From an uncultured Eubacterium sp. (GTDB lineage Bacteria; Bacillota; Clostridia; Oscillospirales; Acutalibacteraceae): a DNA stretch of 64,000 nt. The notes below the pieces were generated by a model that saw only the letters and a list, made by a program, of their open reading frames with translations, was not told the origin of the DNA and did no database searches. Below, piece by piece: positions 46,135 to 56,221 of this stretch (the stretch's first letter is position 1; each line of letters starts with the position of its first letter). Both the position numbers and the translations under genes were made by a program. The DNA lies in assembly GCF_934525195.1 (NCBI RefSeq), contig NZ_CAKSZA010000003.1, positions 233,736-297,735 of the forward strand, in the 5' to 3' direction.

Positions 46135-49100
46135 TTATTCATTTTTGACAGAGTCGCTCAAAAGATTGAGTGTGTCACGCACGCATCCGATTGTATCACC
46201 GCCGATGGTTTCAACCGAAATGAAGGTCTTTTTGCCGGAATTCAGCTTTGCTCTGCCACGCATTTTTTCATTGAGCGCAATGAGGTATTCGGGCTTAACA
46301 TCGTTCAAGAAAAATTTTGCGTTTATGCCTGCTTGCCTGATTTCATAAATACCGAGTTGCATTGCGGTGTTTCGCAAAAGTGCAATTTCAACAAGACCGT
46401 ACACGCTTGCCGGCGGAACGCCAAAACGGTCGGTGAGTTCGTCATAAACATCGTTTGCTTCTTCGTTTGAACGGATGTTGGCAATAGTCTTGTACATATC
46501 AAGCCTTTGCGGAGTCGAGGTGATATATGTTGACGGAATACTTGCGTCAACAGGCAGGTCGATAAGACATTCTTGCTCTTTTTCGTCAGGAACAGCCTCG
46601 CCCTTTTCTTCGCTGACCGCCTGTTCAAGCAGTTTGATGTACATATCGTATCCGACGCTTTCCATATGACCGTGTTGCTTGTTGCCGAGCAAAGAGCCCG
46701 CACCTCTGATTTCAAGGTCACGCATGGCGATTTTGAATCCTGCACCAAACTCGGTGTACTCTCTGATTGCTTCAAGTCGCTTTTGTGCAATGTCGGTCAG
46801 TTCCTTGCCCTTTGAAAAAGTGAAGTAGGCATATGCACGCCTGCTGCTTCTGCCGACTCTGCCACGGATTTGGTGAAGTTGAGCAAGTCCGAGTTTGTTT
46901 GCGTTTTCGATTATCAATGTGTTTACATTCGGCACATCAATTCCCGTTTCTATGATTGTTGTGCACACCAAAATGTCAATTTCGGCATTGAGGAGTTTTT
47001 GCCAAACATCGGATAATTGCTCCTCGGTCATTTGACCGTGTGCAATTCCAACCGTTGCATCGGGGAGTTCTTTTTTTATCTGCATTGCAATGTGGTCGAT
47101 GGTTTCAATGTCGTTGTGCAAATAGTAGCATTGACCGCCTCTTGCAAGCTCTTTTTCCATAGCTTCGATTATGATGCCGAAATCGTATTCGATAACATAA
47201 GTTTGCACGGGTTTTCTGTCGCCCGGTGCTTCTTCAAGCAGGCTCATATCACGGATTCCGCTCATTGCCATATTGAGTGTTCGTGGAATAGGAGTTGCCG
47301 AGAGGGTGAGAACATCAACTCGTGGGAATTTTTCCTTGATTTTTTCCTTTTGAGCAACGCCGAAACGCTGTTCTTCGTCAACAATCAGCAGTCCTAAATC
47401 TTTGAATTTGATGTCACCGCCGAAAATTCTGTGAGTGCCGATTAACAGGTCAACCTTGCCTTTTTCAAGGTCACTCAGCACCTCTTTTTGCTTGGCTGCC
47501 GATACAAATCTGCTGAGCATTTCTATTCTCACAGGGAACGCTTCCATTCGTTTCAGTGCTGTTTGAAAGTGTTGCATTGCAAGAACGGTGGTCGGCACAA
47601 GAATTGCGCATTGCTTGCCGTCACCGATACATTTGAATGCCGCACGCAAAGCAACCTCCGTTTTGCCGAATCCTACATCACCGCAAAGCAGTCTGTCCAT
47701 AGGTGCGGTTTTTTCCATATCGCCCTTGATTTCGTCAATCGAACGGAGCTGGTCGTCTGTTTCTTCGTATGCAAAACGAAGCTCAAAATCTCGTTGCATA
47801 TCGGTGTCTTCTGAAAAGGCAAAACCCTTTGTGTGCATTCGCTTTGAATACAGGGCAATAAGCTCTTTTGCCATATCCTGAAGCCCTGCACGAACTTTGG
47901 ATTTCGTCTTGCTCCAGTCACCCGAACCGAGGCGGTTAATCTTTACTCTTGAATCGTCACGAGGTCCGATGTATTTTGAAACAAGGTCAAGCTGAGTCAC
48001 GGGAACATAAAGATTGTCGCCCTTTGCGTAACTGATTTTGATATAATCCTTGCTGACATTGTTTATTTCGAGAGCTTCAATACCCTGAAAAATACCGATA
48101 CCGTGGATGTTGTGAACGATGTAGTCGCCGATAACAAGTTCATCAAGCGAATGAATGGCGTCCTTTGAACTGAAATGCTTGTGCTTTTTCTTTGCTTGGT
48201 TAACTTTGCCGTAGGTGATGAGTGCAAATTTGCAAGTCGAAAGCTGAAATCCTGCCGAAGTTGTGCCCGACATAACGGTTACAAGACCGTGGGCAAATTC
48301 GTTCGGATTTTTGTCGCAGTAAATCGCTTGATAGCCCATTTCCTGCAAATCGTAGGCAAGTGTTTTTGCCGATTTTGCTGTGCCTGCAAGTATGCAAACG
48401 GCGTATTTTGTTTTGATGAGAGGGAACAGTTCGTCTTTTAATTGGCTTAATGTTCCGCTCCAAGAATTGAAAGTTTGACAGGTGAACGACGCAAGGTGTC
48501 TTATCGGCGTGTCGAAGCTTCCGCGAGGGAATGAATCGAGATAAATCGCCTTGCAGTTTTCGTAAACGCCCAAAAGGTCGGTGAAATCAAGGCTGAACTT
48601 GTCGATGCCCTTGCATATTATGCCGTCCTCAAGAAGCCACTTGATGTCCTCAAGCATAAGCTTCTGCTGATTTTCGCATCTTTCTTTGCACTTTCCGCTT
48701 TCAAGCACAAACAGCAGACCGTCAAAATAATCAAACAGTCCGTTGCTGTTGTATGCAAGCGGAAGATATTTGTCGTTGCACGGCAGATTCACACCCTGCT
48801 TGAGTTTGTCGCTGTCGGCATAGAGCTTTTCTCTTGCTTTGATTGCTTTTCCTTTTAGTGAGCCTGCAAGTTCGTCAATTTTCTTTGCTTGAATTTCCTT
48901 TGACGGAAACAAAACCTCTGTTGCGGGAATGATGTCAATCTTGTCAACAATATCATTTCGCCTTTGGGTTGAAATATCAAATTTTGCGATAGAATCAACG
49001 GTGTCGCCCCAAAGTTCAATTCTCACCGGGTCGTCAGCTCCGGGAGGAAAAATGTCAATAAGTCCGCCTCTCACGCTGAACTGACTTGTGCCGTCAACTT

Positions 49101-49593
49101 GGTCAAATCTTGTGTAGCCCGCTTTTACAAGTTTGTTGACGGTTTCGTCAATGTCTATGTCCTCGCCCTCACTGATGGTGAACGAACGGTCAATGAGAGC
49201 CTGCGGAGGCATTGTCATTTGGCAAGATGCTTGCACGGATGCAACAACAATGTTGTATTCGCCCTTGATGATTTTTGACAGCACGCCGAGCCTGATGTGC
49301 TCAAATTCACGGCTTATGCCCTCAACATCAAGGAATGTAAACTCTCTCCTCGGATAGAGCAAAACGCCGTTAGTCATTGCGGACAAATCCTCGTAAACCT
49401 TGATTGCGCTTGCTTCATCGGGAGTGATTACAAAAGCCTTTTTGTCGAGGTCGTCACACAGGGAGTGAACGATATGCACCTTGTTGATTTCGGGCAAACC
49501 AACAGCGCCCACAGGAAATTCGTGAGCGTTAACTGCTTCTTTTAAATTTTGGTATTCGTTGTCTTTTTCAAATATTTTTGAATAACAGCTCAT
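46135..49593 (-). CDS. mfd: Transcription-repair coupling factor
   Basis: 1152-aa DNA translocase that releases RNA polymerase stalled at lesions and recruits UvrA. UvrB-like N-terminal domains (QVDGTSQFSVRGGLIDIFPPG), the RNA polymerase-interaction domain (LVIGDYIVHNIHGIGIFQGIE), and the RecG-like SF2 motor with Walker A GDVGFGKTEVA, DEEQ box VDEEQRFGV and LSATPIPRTL are all recognisable. So are QIRGRVGRSSRRAYAYF and a C-terminal autoinhibitory domain. Full length. It follows pth by 16 bp; the pth-mfd pair is conserved in Firmicutes. Confidence 0.97.
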   Translation of the reverse strand: MSCYSKIFEKDNEYQNLKEAVNAHEFPVGAVGLPEINKVHIVHSLCDDLDKKAFVITPDEASAIKVYEDLSAMTNGVLLYPRREFTFLDVEGISREFEHIRLGVLSKIIKGEYNIVVASVQASCQMTMPPQALIDRSFTISEGEDIDIDETVNKLVKAGYTRFDQVDGTSQFSVRGGLIDIFPPGADDPVRIELWGDTVDSIAKFDISTQRRNDIVDKIDIIPATEVLFPSKEIQAKKIDELAGSLKGKAIKAREKLYADSDKLKQGVNLPCNDKYLPLAYNSNGLFDYFDGLLFVLESGKCKERCENQQKLMLEDIKWLLEDGIICKGIDKFSLDFTDLLGVYENCKAIYLDSFPRGSFDTPIRHLASFTCQTFNSWSGTLSQLKDELFPLIKTKYAVCILAGTAKSAKTLAYDLQEMGYQAIYCDKNPNEFAHGLVTVMSGTTSAGFQLSTCKFALITYGKVNQAKKKHKHFSSKDAIHSLDELVIGDYIVHNIHGIGIFQGIEALEINNVSKDYIKISYAKGDNLYVPVTQLDLVSKYIGPRDDSRVKINRLGSGDWSKTKSKVRAGLQDMAKELIALYSKRMHTKGFAFSEDTDMQRDFELRFAYEETDDQLRSIDEIKGDMEKTAPMDRLLCGDVGFGKTEVALRAAFKCIGDGKQCAILVPTTVLAMQHFQTALKRMEAFPVRIEMLSRFVSAAKQKEVLSDLEKGKVDLLIGTHRIFGGDIKFKDLGLLIVDEEQRFGVAQKEKIKEKFPRVDVLTLSATPIPRTLNMAMSGIRDMSLLEEAPGDRKPVQTYVIEYDFGIIIEAMEKELARGGQCYYLHNDIETIDHIAMQIKKELPDATVGIAHGQMTEEQLSDVWQKLLNAEIDILVCTTIIETGIDVPNVNTLIIENANKLGLAQLHQIRGRVGRSSRRAYAYFTFSKGKELTDIAQKRLEAIREYTEFGAGFKIAMRDLEIRGAGSLLGNKQHGHMESVGYDMYIKLLEQAVSEEKGEAVPDEKEQECLIDLPVDASIPSTYITSTPQRLDMYKTIANIRSNEEANDVYDELTDRFGVPPASVYGLVEIALLRNTAMQLGIYEIRQAGINAKFFLNDVKPEYLIALNEKMRGRAKLNSGKKTFISVETIGGDTIGCVRDTLNLLSDSVKNE

Positions 49594-49609
49594 ATTTCGC
49601 CTTGTGCCT

Positions 49610-50200
49610 TTAACTGTTGTATTTGTTCATGGCTTCATCGATTTTGCCGTTGACCATAAGCCTTACTGCCTTTGTTGCATTTTCAAGGGAGGATTGAAGT
49701 TCCTCCGATTTGTCTTTTGGAAATTCGCTCAAAACCCATTTTGCAAGGTCGTATGACTGATTTGGCTTTTTATCAACTCCGACTTTAATTCGTGGAAATT
49801 CCTCAGAACCGAGGCAGGAAATAATGCTTTTTATTCCGTTGTGACCGCCGGCGCTGCCTTTTCTTCTGATTCTTGTTTTGCCTATGTCAAGGCTGATGTC
49901 GTCATATATTACTATGATGTTTTCGTTTGGAATATTATAGTATTCCGCTGCTTCCATAATTGCCTCACCGCTGAGGTTCATCATAGTTTGCGGTTTCATA
50001 ATCAAACAACGCTTGCCGTCAACCATTTCGTCCGCAATAAGAGCCTGAAATTTGGATTTTTTGATTTCAAACCCCTCTTCTTTTGCAAGTTGGTCAACCG
50101 CCTTGAAGCCTGCGTTGTGTCTTGTGTTTGCGTATTTCGGCCCCGGATTTCCAAGTCCCGCAATGATGTATTCTATTTTTCCTCGTCTGAATGAAAACAT
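49610..50200 (-). CDS. pth: Peptidyl-tRNA hydrolase
   Basis: 196 aa. Frees tRNA from prematurely released peptidyl-tRNA. IIAGLGNPGPKYANTRHNAGF holds the catalytic His, MKPQTMMNLSGEA the conserved Asn, and IVIYDDISLDIG the catalytic Asp. RRKGSAGGHNGIKSI completes the family pattern. The N-terminus has an eight-residue extension (MFSFRRGK) ahead of the first strand. It starts 3 bp after the upstream CNNM gene, in a tightly packed operon. Confidence 0.96.
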   Translation of the reverse strand: MFSFRRGKIEYIIAGLGNPGPKYANTRHNAGFKAVDQLAKEEGFEIKKSKFQALIADEMVDGKRCLIMKPQTMMNLSGEAIMEAAEYYNIPNENIIVIYDDISLDIGKTRIRRKGSAGGHNGIKSIISCLGSEEFPRIKVGVDKKPNQSYDLAKWVLSEFPKDKSEELQSSLENATKAVRLMVNGKIDEAMNKYNS

Positions 50201-50203
50201 TTG

Positions 50204-51472
50204 TTATTCCTCGTTTTGTTCTTCGTTTTCTGTGATGTTTTTTGTGACTTTGACCTTTTCGGCTCTGCGTCCGTCGGTTTCCACAACCTCAAAATGCAGG
50301 TCGCCGTAGTCAAAGCAGTCGCCGATTTCGGGTATTTTGTCTGTGTTTTCCATAACCCAGCCGTTGAGCGTGGTAACATTGGTGTTTTTGTCGTTGATTT
50401 CAAAGTATTCAAACACATCGTCAAGGTTTGCCATACCGTCAACAATGCAGGTTGTGTCGTTAATTTTTTCAATGTCAACTTCAACCTCGTCGTGCTCGTC
50501 CCAAATTTCGCCGACAAGTTCTTCAATGATGTCCTCAAGGGTGACAATGCCCTCTGTGCCGCCGAATTCGTCAATAACAACGGCAAGATGAGTTTTGTTC
50601 TTTTGAAAAATCTTCAAAAGTTTGCTTATTTTCGTGTCGGGACTGACGGTCGGAACAGTCTTGATGATTGTGCGCAACGACTTCAATCCACGGCTTCTGA
50701 TGTCCTCAAAATCACGGTGGTGAATGATGCCCACGATGTTGTCGATGTCGCCGATATAAACAGGCAAACGGCTGTATCCGCTTGATTTGAATATCTTTTC
50801 AATGTCGGATAATTTTGCATATTTGTCAACCGCTTCAACATCAATTCTCGGAGTAAGAATGTCGCTTGCGTAAAGGTCGTCAAATTCAATTGATGAGCGG
50901 ATGAGTTCGCTTTCGTTTTCGCTGATTTCACCGCCCGTTTGAGCTTCGTCAACATAAGTTTTCAGTTCTTCTTCTGTTACGGAACTGTTTTTTTCAAGGT
51001 GGAACATTTTGTTGAGCAGAAGCTTCCAACCTCTGAACAGCATATTGAGAGGGTAGAACAGAAACACAAAAAACTTGACAGCCGGAGCAACTGCAACGGC
51101 AAAGGTTTCTGCCTTTTCTTTTGCAATGGTTTTTGGTGTGATTTCGCCGAAAATCAAGACAACGATGGTCATAACAACCGTGCTCACGGTTGCACCGAGG
51201 TCGCTGTTGTCACCCAAAAGTCCCGTGAAAAACAGAGTTGCAATAGAGGTTGAAGCAATGTTTACGATGTTGTTGCCAATCAAAATTGTTGAAAGAACAA
51301 TGTCAAAATCGTCTGCCAACTTCAATGTTCGCTCGATTTTTTTGTTTTTTTCGCCTTGTTCCATAGCTTTCAGCTTCACCTTGTTGAGTGAAGAAAAAGC
51401 CGTTTCGGCTGACGAAAAGAATGCCGAAAACATTACTAATACAATCATTACGATTAATAAGGATGTGTTCAT
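50204..51472 (-). CDS. CNNM/CorC-type (HlyC) membrane protein with CBS pair
   Basis: 422 aa from the ATG at 51472 (SD AAAGGAG, 6 nt). An N-terminal DUF21/CNNM transmembrane domain (about 1-190; FFSSAETAFSSLNKVKLKAMEQG, and IFGEITPKTIAKEKAE) is followed by a CBS pair (about 205-330; DILTPRIDVEAVD, GTEGIVTLEDIIEELVGEIWDEHD) and a C-terminal CorC_HlyC domain. Family members have been linked to Mg2+ or other divalent ion efflux. It heads the operon with pth, mfd and the spoIIQ-like gene. Confidence 0.9.
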   Translation of the reverse strand: MNTSLLIVMIVLVMFSAFFSSAETAFSSLNKVKLKAMEQGEKNKKIERTLKLADDFDIVLSTILIGNNIVNIASTSIATLFFTGLLGDNSDLGATVSTVVMTIVVLIFGEITPKTIAKEKAETFAVAVAPAVKFFVFLFYPLNMLFRGWKLLLNKMFHLEKNSSVTEEELKTYVDEAQTGGEISENESELIRSSIEFDDLYASDILTPRIDVEAVDKYAKLSDIEKIFKSSGYSRLPVYIGDIDNIVGIIHHRDFEDIRSRGLKSLRTIIKTVPTVSPDTKISKLLKIFQKNKTHLAVVIDEFGGTEGIVTLEDIIEELVGEIWDEHDEVEVDIEKINDTTCIVDGMANLDDVFEYFEINDKNTNVTTLNGWVMENTDKIPEIGDCFDYGDLHFEVVETDGRRAEKVKVTKNITENEEQNEE

Positions 51473-51500
51473 TTCTGCTCCTTTGTTTAAAATTGCTTTA

Positions 51501-51527
51501 AAGGGCATATCTGTGTGATATGCCCTT
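51501..51527. terminator. Terminator between the radical SAM and CNNM genes
   Basis: AAGGGCATATC/GATATGCCCTT 11-bp stem. On the minus strand it ends the radical SAM transcript. Confidence 0.7.
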
Positions 51528-51553
51528 ATTTTGTTTATACGAAAAACCTGTTA

Positions 51554-52978
51554 TTATTCAGTTTTTTCAAATTCGTTAAATTCTCTTTCAGAATCATCTT
51601 TTTCGTAGTTGTACATATTTTCATCTTTAACATGCTTTGCAATGTACTCATCTCTGTCAAACAATTCTTCTGCCTTAACTTTCCAAGCCTTTGCAGCTTC
51701 GATTGTCTTGTCAAACAATTCGTTTGCACTTTCAGGGTGTTGCATTTCTGTTGAATATGCACCTGTTTCGGCAACCATCTTGCTGATAGCACCCGGGTTG
51801 TCAAGTACAGGACATGGACGAAGCATATTGTTTGAGAACGGCTGATTCTTCTTGTAAGCCATAAAGAGTGGACTTTGAAGTGCGTCCAATACGCTGCATT
51901 CCTTGATGTTTACATTTGAATAGTGAACAAATGCACATGGCTCGCAGTCGCCGTTTGAATTGATGTGGAAATAGTGTCTGCCGCCTGCGATACAGCCCTG
52001 AACATACTCGCCGTCGTTCCAAAAATCAAGAGCAAAGATAGACTTTGTCTTGCGCCATTCGTGCATCTTTTTGTACATAAGAGCACGCTGTTCAGGCGAT
52101 ACCATAAGATCGGTAACAGCGCCGTTGCCTGTTGGCATATATGTAAAGAACCAAGCAAACTTTACGCCCTGCTCGATGAGCCAATCCATATATTCGTCCG
52201 ATGCCAAAACATCAGTATTCTTGCTTGTGTAGCAAAGAGAAGCACCAAATGGTACGCCTCTGTCTTTAAGACGCTTCATAGCGGCTGTGCACTTTTTGAA
52301 TGTGCCGTTGCCACGGCGGAAGTCGTTTTCTTCCTCGTATCCCTCAATAGAGAATGCAGGGTAGAAGTTACCGACCTCTTTGATTTCGTCAGCAAAGCTA
52401 TCGTCAATCAATGTGCCGTTTGTAAAGCTGAGGAATGCACAATCGGGATTTTCACGGCAAAGACGCATCAAATCTGCTCTTCTCATTGTAGGCTCACCGC
52501 CTGTGTAGAGATACATATATGTGCCGAGTTCCTTACCCTGTCTGATGATTCTTGCAAGGTCGTCATATGAAAGACTGCTTGTATGGCCGTATTCGGCAGC
52601 CCAACAGCCTGTGCACTTGAGGTTGCATGCTGCGGTTGGGTCCATAAGGATTGCCCAAGGCACATTGCATCCGTACTTTTCGATAGCCGCCATACGCTTT
52701 GTGTAGCTGTTTACGGCAACATTCATAAGCGGCGGAACAAGCTTTTCGAGAACATGCTCGTCTGTGTTGCAAATGATGTCCTTAACAAACTTCATCCAGT
52801 TGTTGTTTGGGTCGTCCATAACCTTGTGGAGACCTGCATATGTTGAACGATTAACACGCTTTACATCTGCTTTTTCAATTAAATTCAAAATTTTCGGTGC
52901 GTTTCTGTCAAAATCTTTTCTCGCATACTTGATAGCATTTCTGATAGCAAAATCAACTACCTGCTCTTTAAGTGACAT
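51554..52978 (-). CDS. Radical SAM protein with SPASM-like C-terminus
   Basis: 474 aa from the ATG at 52978 (SD AGAGGT). A helical N-terminal region of about 100 residues, then the radical SAM motif CNLKCTGCW (C118, C122, C125) with YLYTGGEPTMR (GGE SAM-binding). Later Cys (GCIAGGRHYFHINSNGDCEPCAF and a later RPCPVLDNP) look like SPASM/twitch auxiliary Fe-S ligands. No peptide substrate gene is seen nearby, so it is not obviously a RiPP maturase. The C-terminal 70 residues are Lys/Glu-rich. Related proteins are common and uncharacterised in gut clostridia. Confidence 0.85.
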   Translation of the reverse strand: MSLKEQVVDFAIRNAIKYARKDFDRNAPKILNLIEKADVKRVNRSTYAGLHKVMDDPNNNWMKFVKDIICNTDEHVLEKLVPPLMNVAVNSYTKRMAAIEKYGCNVPWAILMDPTAACNLKCTGCWAAEYGHTSSLSYDDLARIIRQGKELGTYMYLYTGGEPTMRRADLMRLCRENPDCAFLSFTNGTLIDDSFADEIKEVGNFYPAFSIEGYEEENDFRRGNGTFKKCTAAMKRLKDRGVPFGASLCYTSKNTDVLASDEYMDWLIEQGVKFAWFFTYMPTGNGAVTDLMVSPEQRALMYKKMHEWRKTKSIFALDFWNDGEYVQGCIAGGRHYFHINSNGDCEPCAFVHYSNVNIKECSVLDALQSPLFMAYKKNQPFSNNMLRPCPVLDNPGAISKMVAETGAYSTEMQHPESANELFDKTIEAAKAWKVKAEELFDRDEYIAKHVKDENMYNYEKDDSEREFNEFEKTE

Positions 52979-53050
52979 GGTTTTACCTCTCTTACGGGGC
53001 ACAGCCCCTCTTTCATCTGATAAATTCAATTAAACCTTTAATTGCTAATT

Positions 53051-53079
53051 ATAATATTACTTATAAAACTGTTTGTCAA
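53051..53079 (-). promoter_or_regulatory. Promoter of the radical SAM gene
   Basis: Minus strand TTGACA (53079-53074), 17-bp spacer, TATTAT (53056-53051). A small GGGGC-TGT-GCCCC hairpin (52996-53008) lies just upstream of the SD. Confidence 0.7.
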
Positions 53080-53114
53080 GATAGATTTGTATAAATTACA
53101 TTTTAGTAACATTT

Positions 53115-56100
53115 CTAAAACCTAAGCTGAAATTTTAGACGATATGTTTTATCTGTCTTGTTTTTGTATTTGTCGTTGCAATGTGCGCCCCAGCTGTCGT
53201 ATCCGCCGACACCCTGCTGTCTTGCGATAACTCTCACAACGGTTTTGTCGTATTCCGGCAAATCTTTTTCGTGCCAGGTGTTTTCAATTTCCTTTGGCAG
53301 ATAGTGGCAGGCGTTCAATTCGCAAACAGGCTCTGCAACAATGCCGAATGACTTTTTGTCGCCGATGAGGGTTGCGTATCTCACACCTGTTCTGTTTCCG
53401 CATTCCTGCGGTTTGAGATAATTCACCCACATATCGCTTACTGTCGTGGTGTACAAGCCGATTTTTGCAGACGCACATCTGTCAATGTAGTTTTCGTCAG
53501 GACCTGCGCCAAGATATGTGATGCTTTCAAAATCCTTTGGAAGTTCAAACAAAAGGCTGACTTCCGGAATTTCAGGCAATGTTTCGTTTGGCTTGAATTC
53601 AAGGCTGATTTCCATACCCTTCGATGTGATTGTGTAAACCACAACGGCTCTTGAAACAGGCTGGGTGCAAACTTCAGCTCCGCCCACAACAATAACTTTT
53701 TTGCCGTTGTCGAGGATTTGATAATTCTCGATTCTCCACTTTGTGTTGTTGAAAATGCCCGGTGTGTCGCCCGCATCTCTCCAGCAACCGAGTCTGCTTC
53801 CGGCTCTTGAACCTCTGTCGTTGTCGGTGAGTGCTCTCCAGAAATTGAGTCGCATAGGTGCTTGGAGCATTTCTTCGCCGTTGACTTTGATTGAGTAAAG
53901 CTGATTACGCTCTCGTCTTTCAAAGCGAATGTTGATGTCGTCGCTGATTATGCGGAGCGAACCGTAGGTGTCGTCAACAAGGAGAGGAAGATCCTCCTCC
54001 AATTCATCGTATGTGTTGACGAATTCATTTATAACAAATTGCTCCTCTGCAACAATGTGACCCGCCTTGCACCAAGAGGTGTCCTCTTTTGTGCGAAGCT
54101 CAAGGTTGAGATAATATTCGGTTGATGACGCCTTTGCAAGTTCAAGATTGATTGTCTTTTTGTCGAACGGCTCAAGGTCAACCGTGATTGTGCCCTCGCT
54201 GAATATGCCCTTGTCGCTGCATTGGCTCCAGTGCAATTCGTATTCGTTAAGGTTTGTGAATATATTTTTGTTTTTGATTTCAATTATTCCACGCTCTGCG
54301 TCAATAGGCTTGAAATCAACATTTTGATATAGCTTTTTGATTTCCGCAAGCTTCGGAGTAACGGCTCTGTCACCAAACAAAAGACCGTTTCCGCAGAAGT
54401 GTCCGTCGTGTGGATTTTCGCCGAAATCACCGCCGTATGCAAGATATTCCTTGCCGTTTTCGTCGGTTGTCATTATGCTTTGGTCAACCCAATCCCAAAC
54501 AAATCCGCCTTGCAAGCAAGGATATTTGTCCCAAAGTGCGGTGTACTCGTCTGTTGAACCGCAGGAATTGCCCATTGCGTGTGTGTATTCGCAGAGGATA
54601 TACGGTCTGCCGTCTCTGCCTGTGAGTGCATATTCTTCACACTCCCAAGGTTTTGCATACATCTTGCTTTGAACATCCGAAAGTTCTTTCTCGTCCGGTG
54701 CTCTGTCACATTCAAAGTGAACAAATCTTGATTTGTCGGTGTCTTTGAGCCACTTGTACATCTTCTTTGGTGTTTCACCGCCGAGTGATTCGTTGCCAAG
54801 ACTCCAGCAAACAACGCAGGAATAGTTCTTGTCACGCTGATACAAAGCCTTGATTCGCTCCATACACGCCTTTTCCCATTCGGGACGGGACGCAGGGAGT
54901 TGCGGACAGCCGATAATGGTTGACCAGCCCGTACCGTGGGTTTCCATATTGTTTTCGTCAATTACATACAGTCCGTATTCATCACAGAGTTCATACCATC
55001 TCGGTGTGTTCGGATAGTGCGAAGTACGAACCGCATTGATGTTGTTTTTCTTCATAAGTTCGATGTCTTGGCGCATAACATCTTCTGTGATGTATCTGCC
55101 TTTGCGACAATCAAACTCGTGTCTGTTTGTGCCTTTAAATACAATTCGTCTGCCGTTGATTCGGATAATTCCGTCTTTGATTTCAACGGTTCTGAAACCG
55201 ATTTTGTGAGATATGTATTCAATCGGCGTGCCGTTGTTTTTGAGCGTGAGAACAACGGTGTAAAGGTGAGGGGACTCGCTGCTCCAAGGCTTAATGTTTG
55301 TCACAATCGCCTTGAGGTCGGTGACGTGATCCTCGCTTGCATATTGACTGTCGAGCGCAACCATTGTGCCGTCATCGTCAAACACCGTCATATCAAGGCT
55401 TAATCCCTCGTATGCACCGTTTGTTTTGACTTGAACAGTCAAATATCCGTCGTGAAGCTGTGAATCAGGCTCAGCGTGGATTTCAAAATCACGGATGTAT
55501 TCTCTTTCGGTAGTGTAGATGTAGACATCACGGAAGATACCTCCCAAACGCCACATATCCTGACATTCAAGCCAACTTCCCGTGCACCAACGGTAAACTT
55601 CAACGCCGATGACATTTGAACCCTCAACAAGATGACGGGTGATGTCAAATTCGGCTCTATTGAAAGTTGACTCGCTGTATCCGACTCTCTCGCCGTTTAC
55701 ATAGAGATAGAATGCCGATTCGACACCTTCAAAGCAGAGTACAACTCGTCTGCTGAGTACCGCTTGATTGATGTGAAATCTTTTGAGATAACAGCCGACA
55801 GGGTTGTGCTTAACAGGTGCATTAGGCGGGCAAATGTCCTCGCTGCCCTCCCACGGGTAACGAACATTGCAGTATTGCGGTTGGTCGTAGCCTTGCATTT
55901 GCCACGAGCACGGCACAATCACAGAATCCCAATTGTGCGAATCGTAGTTTGGGTCTGCAAAGTCAGACGGTTTGTAGGCATAGTTTTTGTATAGTTTAAA
56001 CTTCCATTTGCCGTTTAAAAGTTTGCATCTTGAAGAAGCGTATCTGTCCGCCTTTTTTGCTTCTTCAATATTTTCGTATGGCATAAGAGTTGAATGTTGC

Positions 56101-56174
56101 GGAAGTCTGTTTACTCCCACAATTTCAGGATTGCTCTGCCATTCGGTATATCCGTCAATAAAGTTTCTTTCCAT
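53115..56174 (-). CDS. lacZ: Beta-galactosidase, GH2 LacZ type
   Basis: 1019-aa five-domain glycoside hydrolase family 2 enzyme, nearly E. coli LacZ length. N-terminal NRLPQHSTLMPYENIEEA; sugar-binding W-E-C-Q-D-M-W-R-L-G-G-I-F-R block; acid/base Glu in WSLGNES (about residue 459); nucleophile Glu in ILCEYTHAMGNS (about 527). The C-terminal Bgal_small_N domain is complete (SVSLLFELP-type, LGAGPDENYIDR). No signal peptide: intracellular, so lactose or galactosides must be imported. It follows the sugar transferase by 47 bp on the same strand; no lacI-type regulator is adjacent. Confidence 0.95.
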   Translation of the reverse strand: MERNFIDGYTEWQSNPEIVGVNRLPQHSTLMPYENIEEAKKADRYASSRCKLLNGKWKFKLYKNYAYKPSDFADPNYDSHNWDSVIVPCSWQMQGYDQPQYCNVRYPWEGSEDICPPNAPVKHNPVGCYLKRFHINQAVLSRRVVLCFEGVESAFYLYVNGERVGYSESTFNRAEFDITRHLVEGSNVIGVEVYRWCTGSWLECQDMWRLGGIFRDVYIYTTEREYIRDFEIHAEPDSQLHDGYLTVQVKTNGAYEGLSLDMTVFDDDGTMVALDSQYASEDHVTDLKAIVTNIKPWSSESPHLYTVVLTLKNNGTPIEYISHKIGFRTVEIKDGIIRINGRRIVFKGTNRHEFDCRKGRYITEDVMRQDIELMKKNNINAVRTSHYPNTPRWYELCDEYGLYVIDENNMETHGTGWSTIIGCPQLPASRPEWEKACMERIKALYQRDKNYSCVVCWSLGNESLGGETPKKMYKWLKDTDKSRFVHFECDRAPDEKELSDVQSKMYAKPWECEEYALTGRDGRPYILCEYTHAMGNSCGSTDEYTALWDKYPCLQGGFVWDWVDQSIMTTDENGKEYLAYGGDFGENPHDGHFCGNGLLFGDRAVTPKLAEIKKLYQNVDFKPIDAERGIIEIKNKNIFTNLNEYELHWSQCSDKGIFSEGTITVDLEPFDKKTINLELAKASSTEYYLNLELRTKEDTSWCKAGHIVAEEQFVINEFVNTYDELEEDLPLLVDDTYGSLRIISDDINIRFERRERNQLYSIKVNGEEMLQAPMRLNFWRALTDNDRGSRAGSRLGCWRDAGDTPGIFNNTKWRIENYQILDNGKKVIVVGGAEVCTQPVSRAVVVYTITSKGMEISLEFKPNETLPEIPEVSLLFELPKDFESITYLGAGPDENYIDRCASAKIGLYTTTVSDMWVNYLKPQECGNRTGVRYATLIGDKKSFGIVAEPVCELNACHYLPKEIENTWHEKDLPEYDKTVVRVIARQQGVGGYDSWGAHCNDKYKNKTDKTYRLKFQLRF

Positions 56175-56221
56175 ATATCTTCCCCCTCGGGTGTGTTATA
56201 TATTCGAGTAAAGTTTGCTTG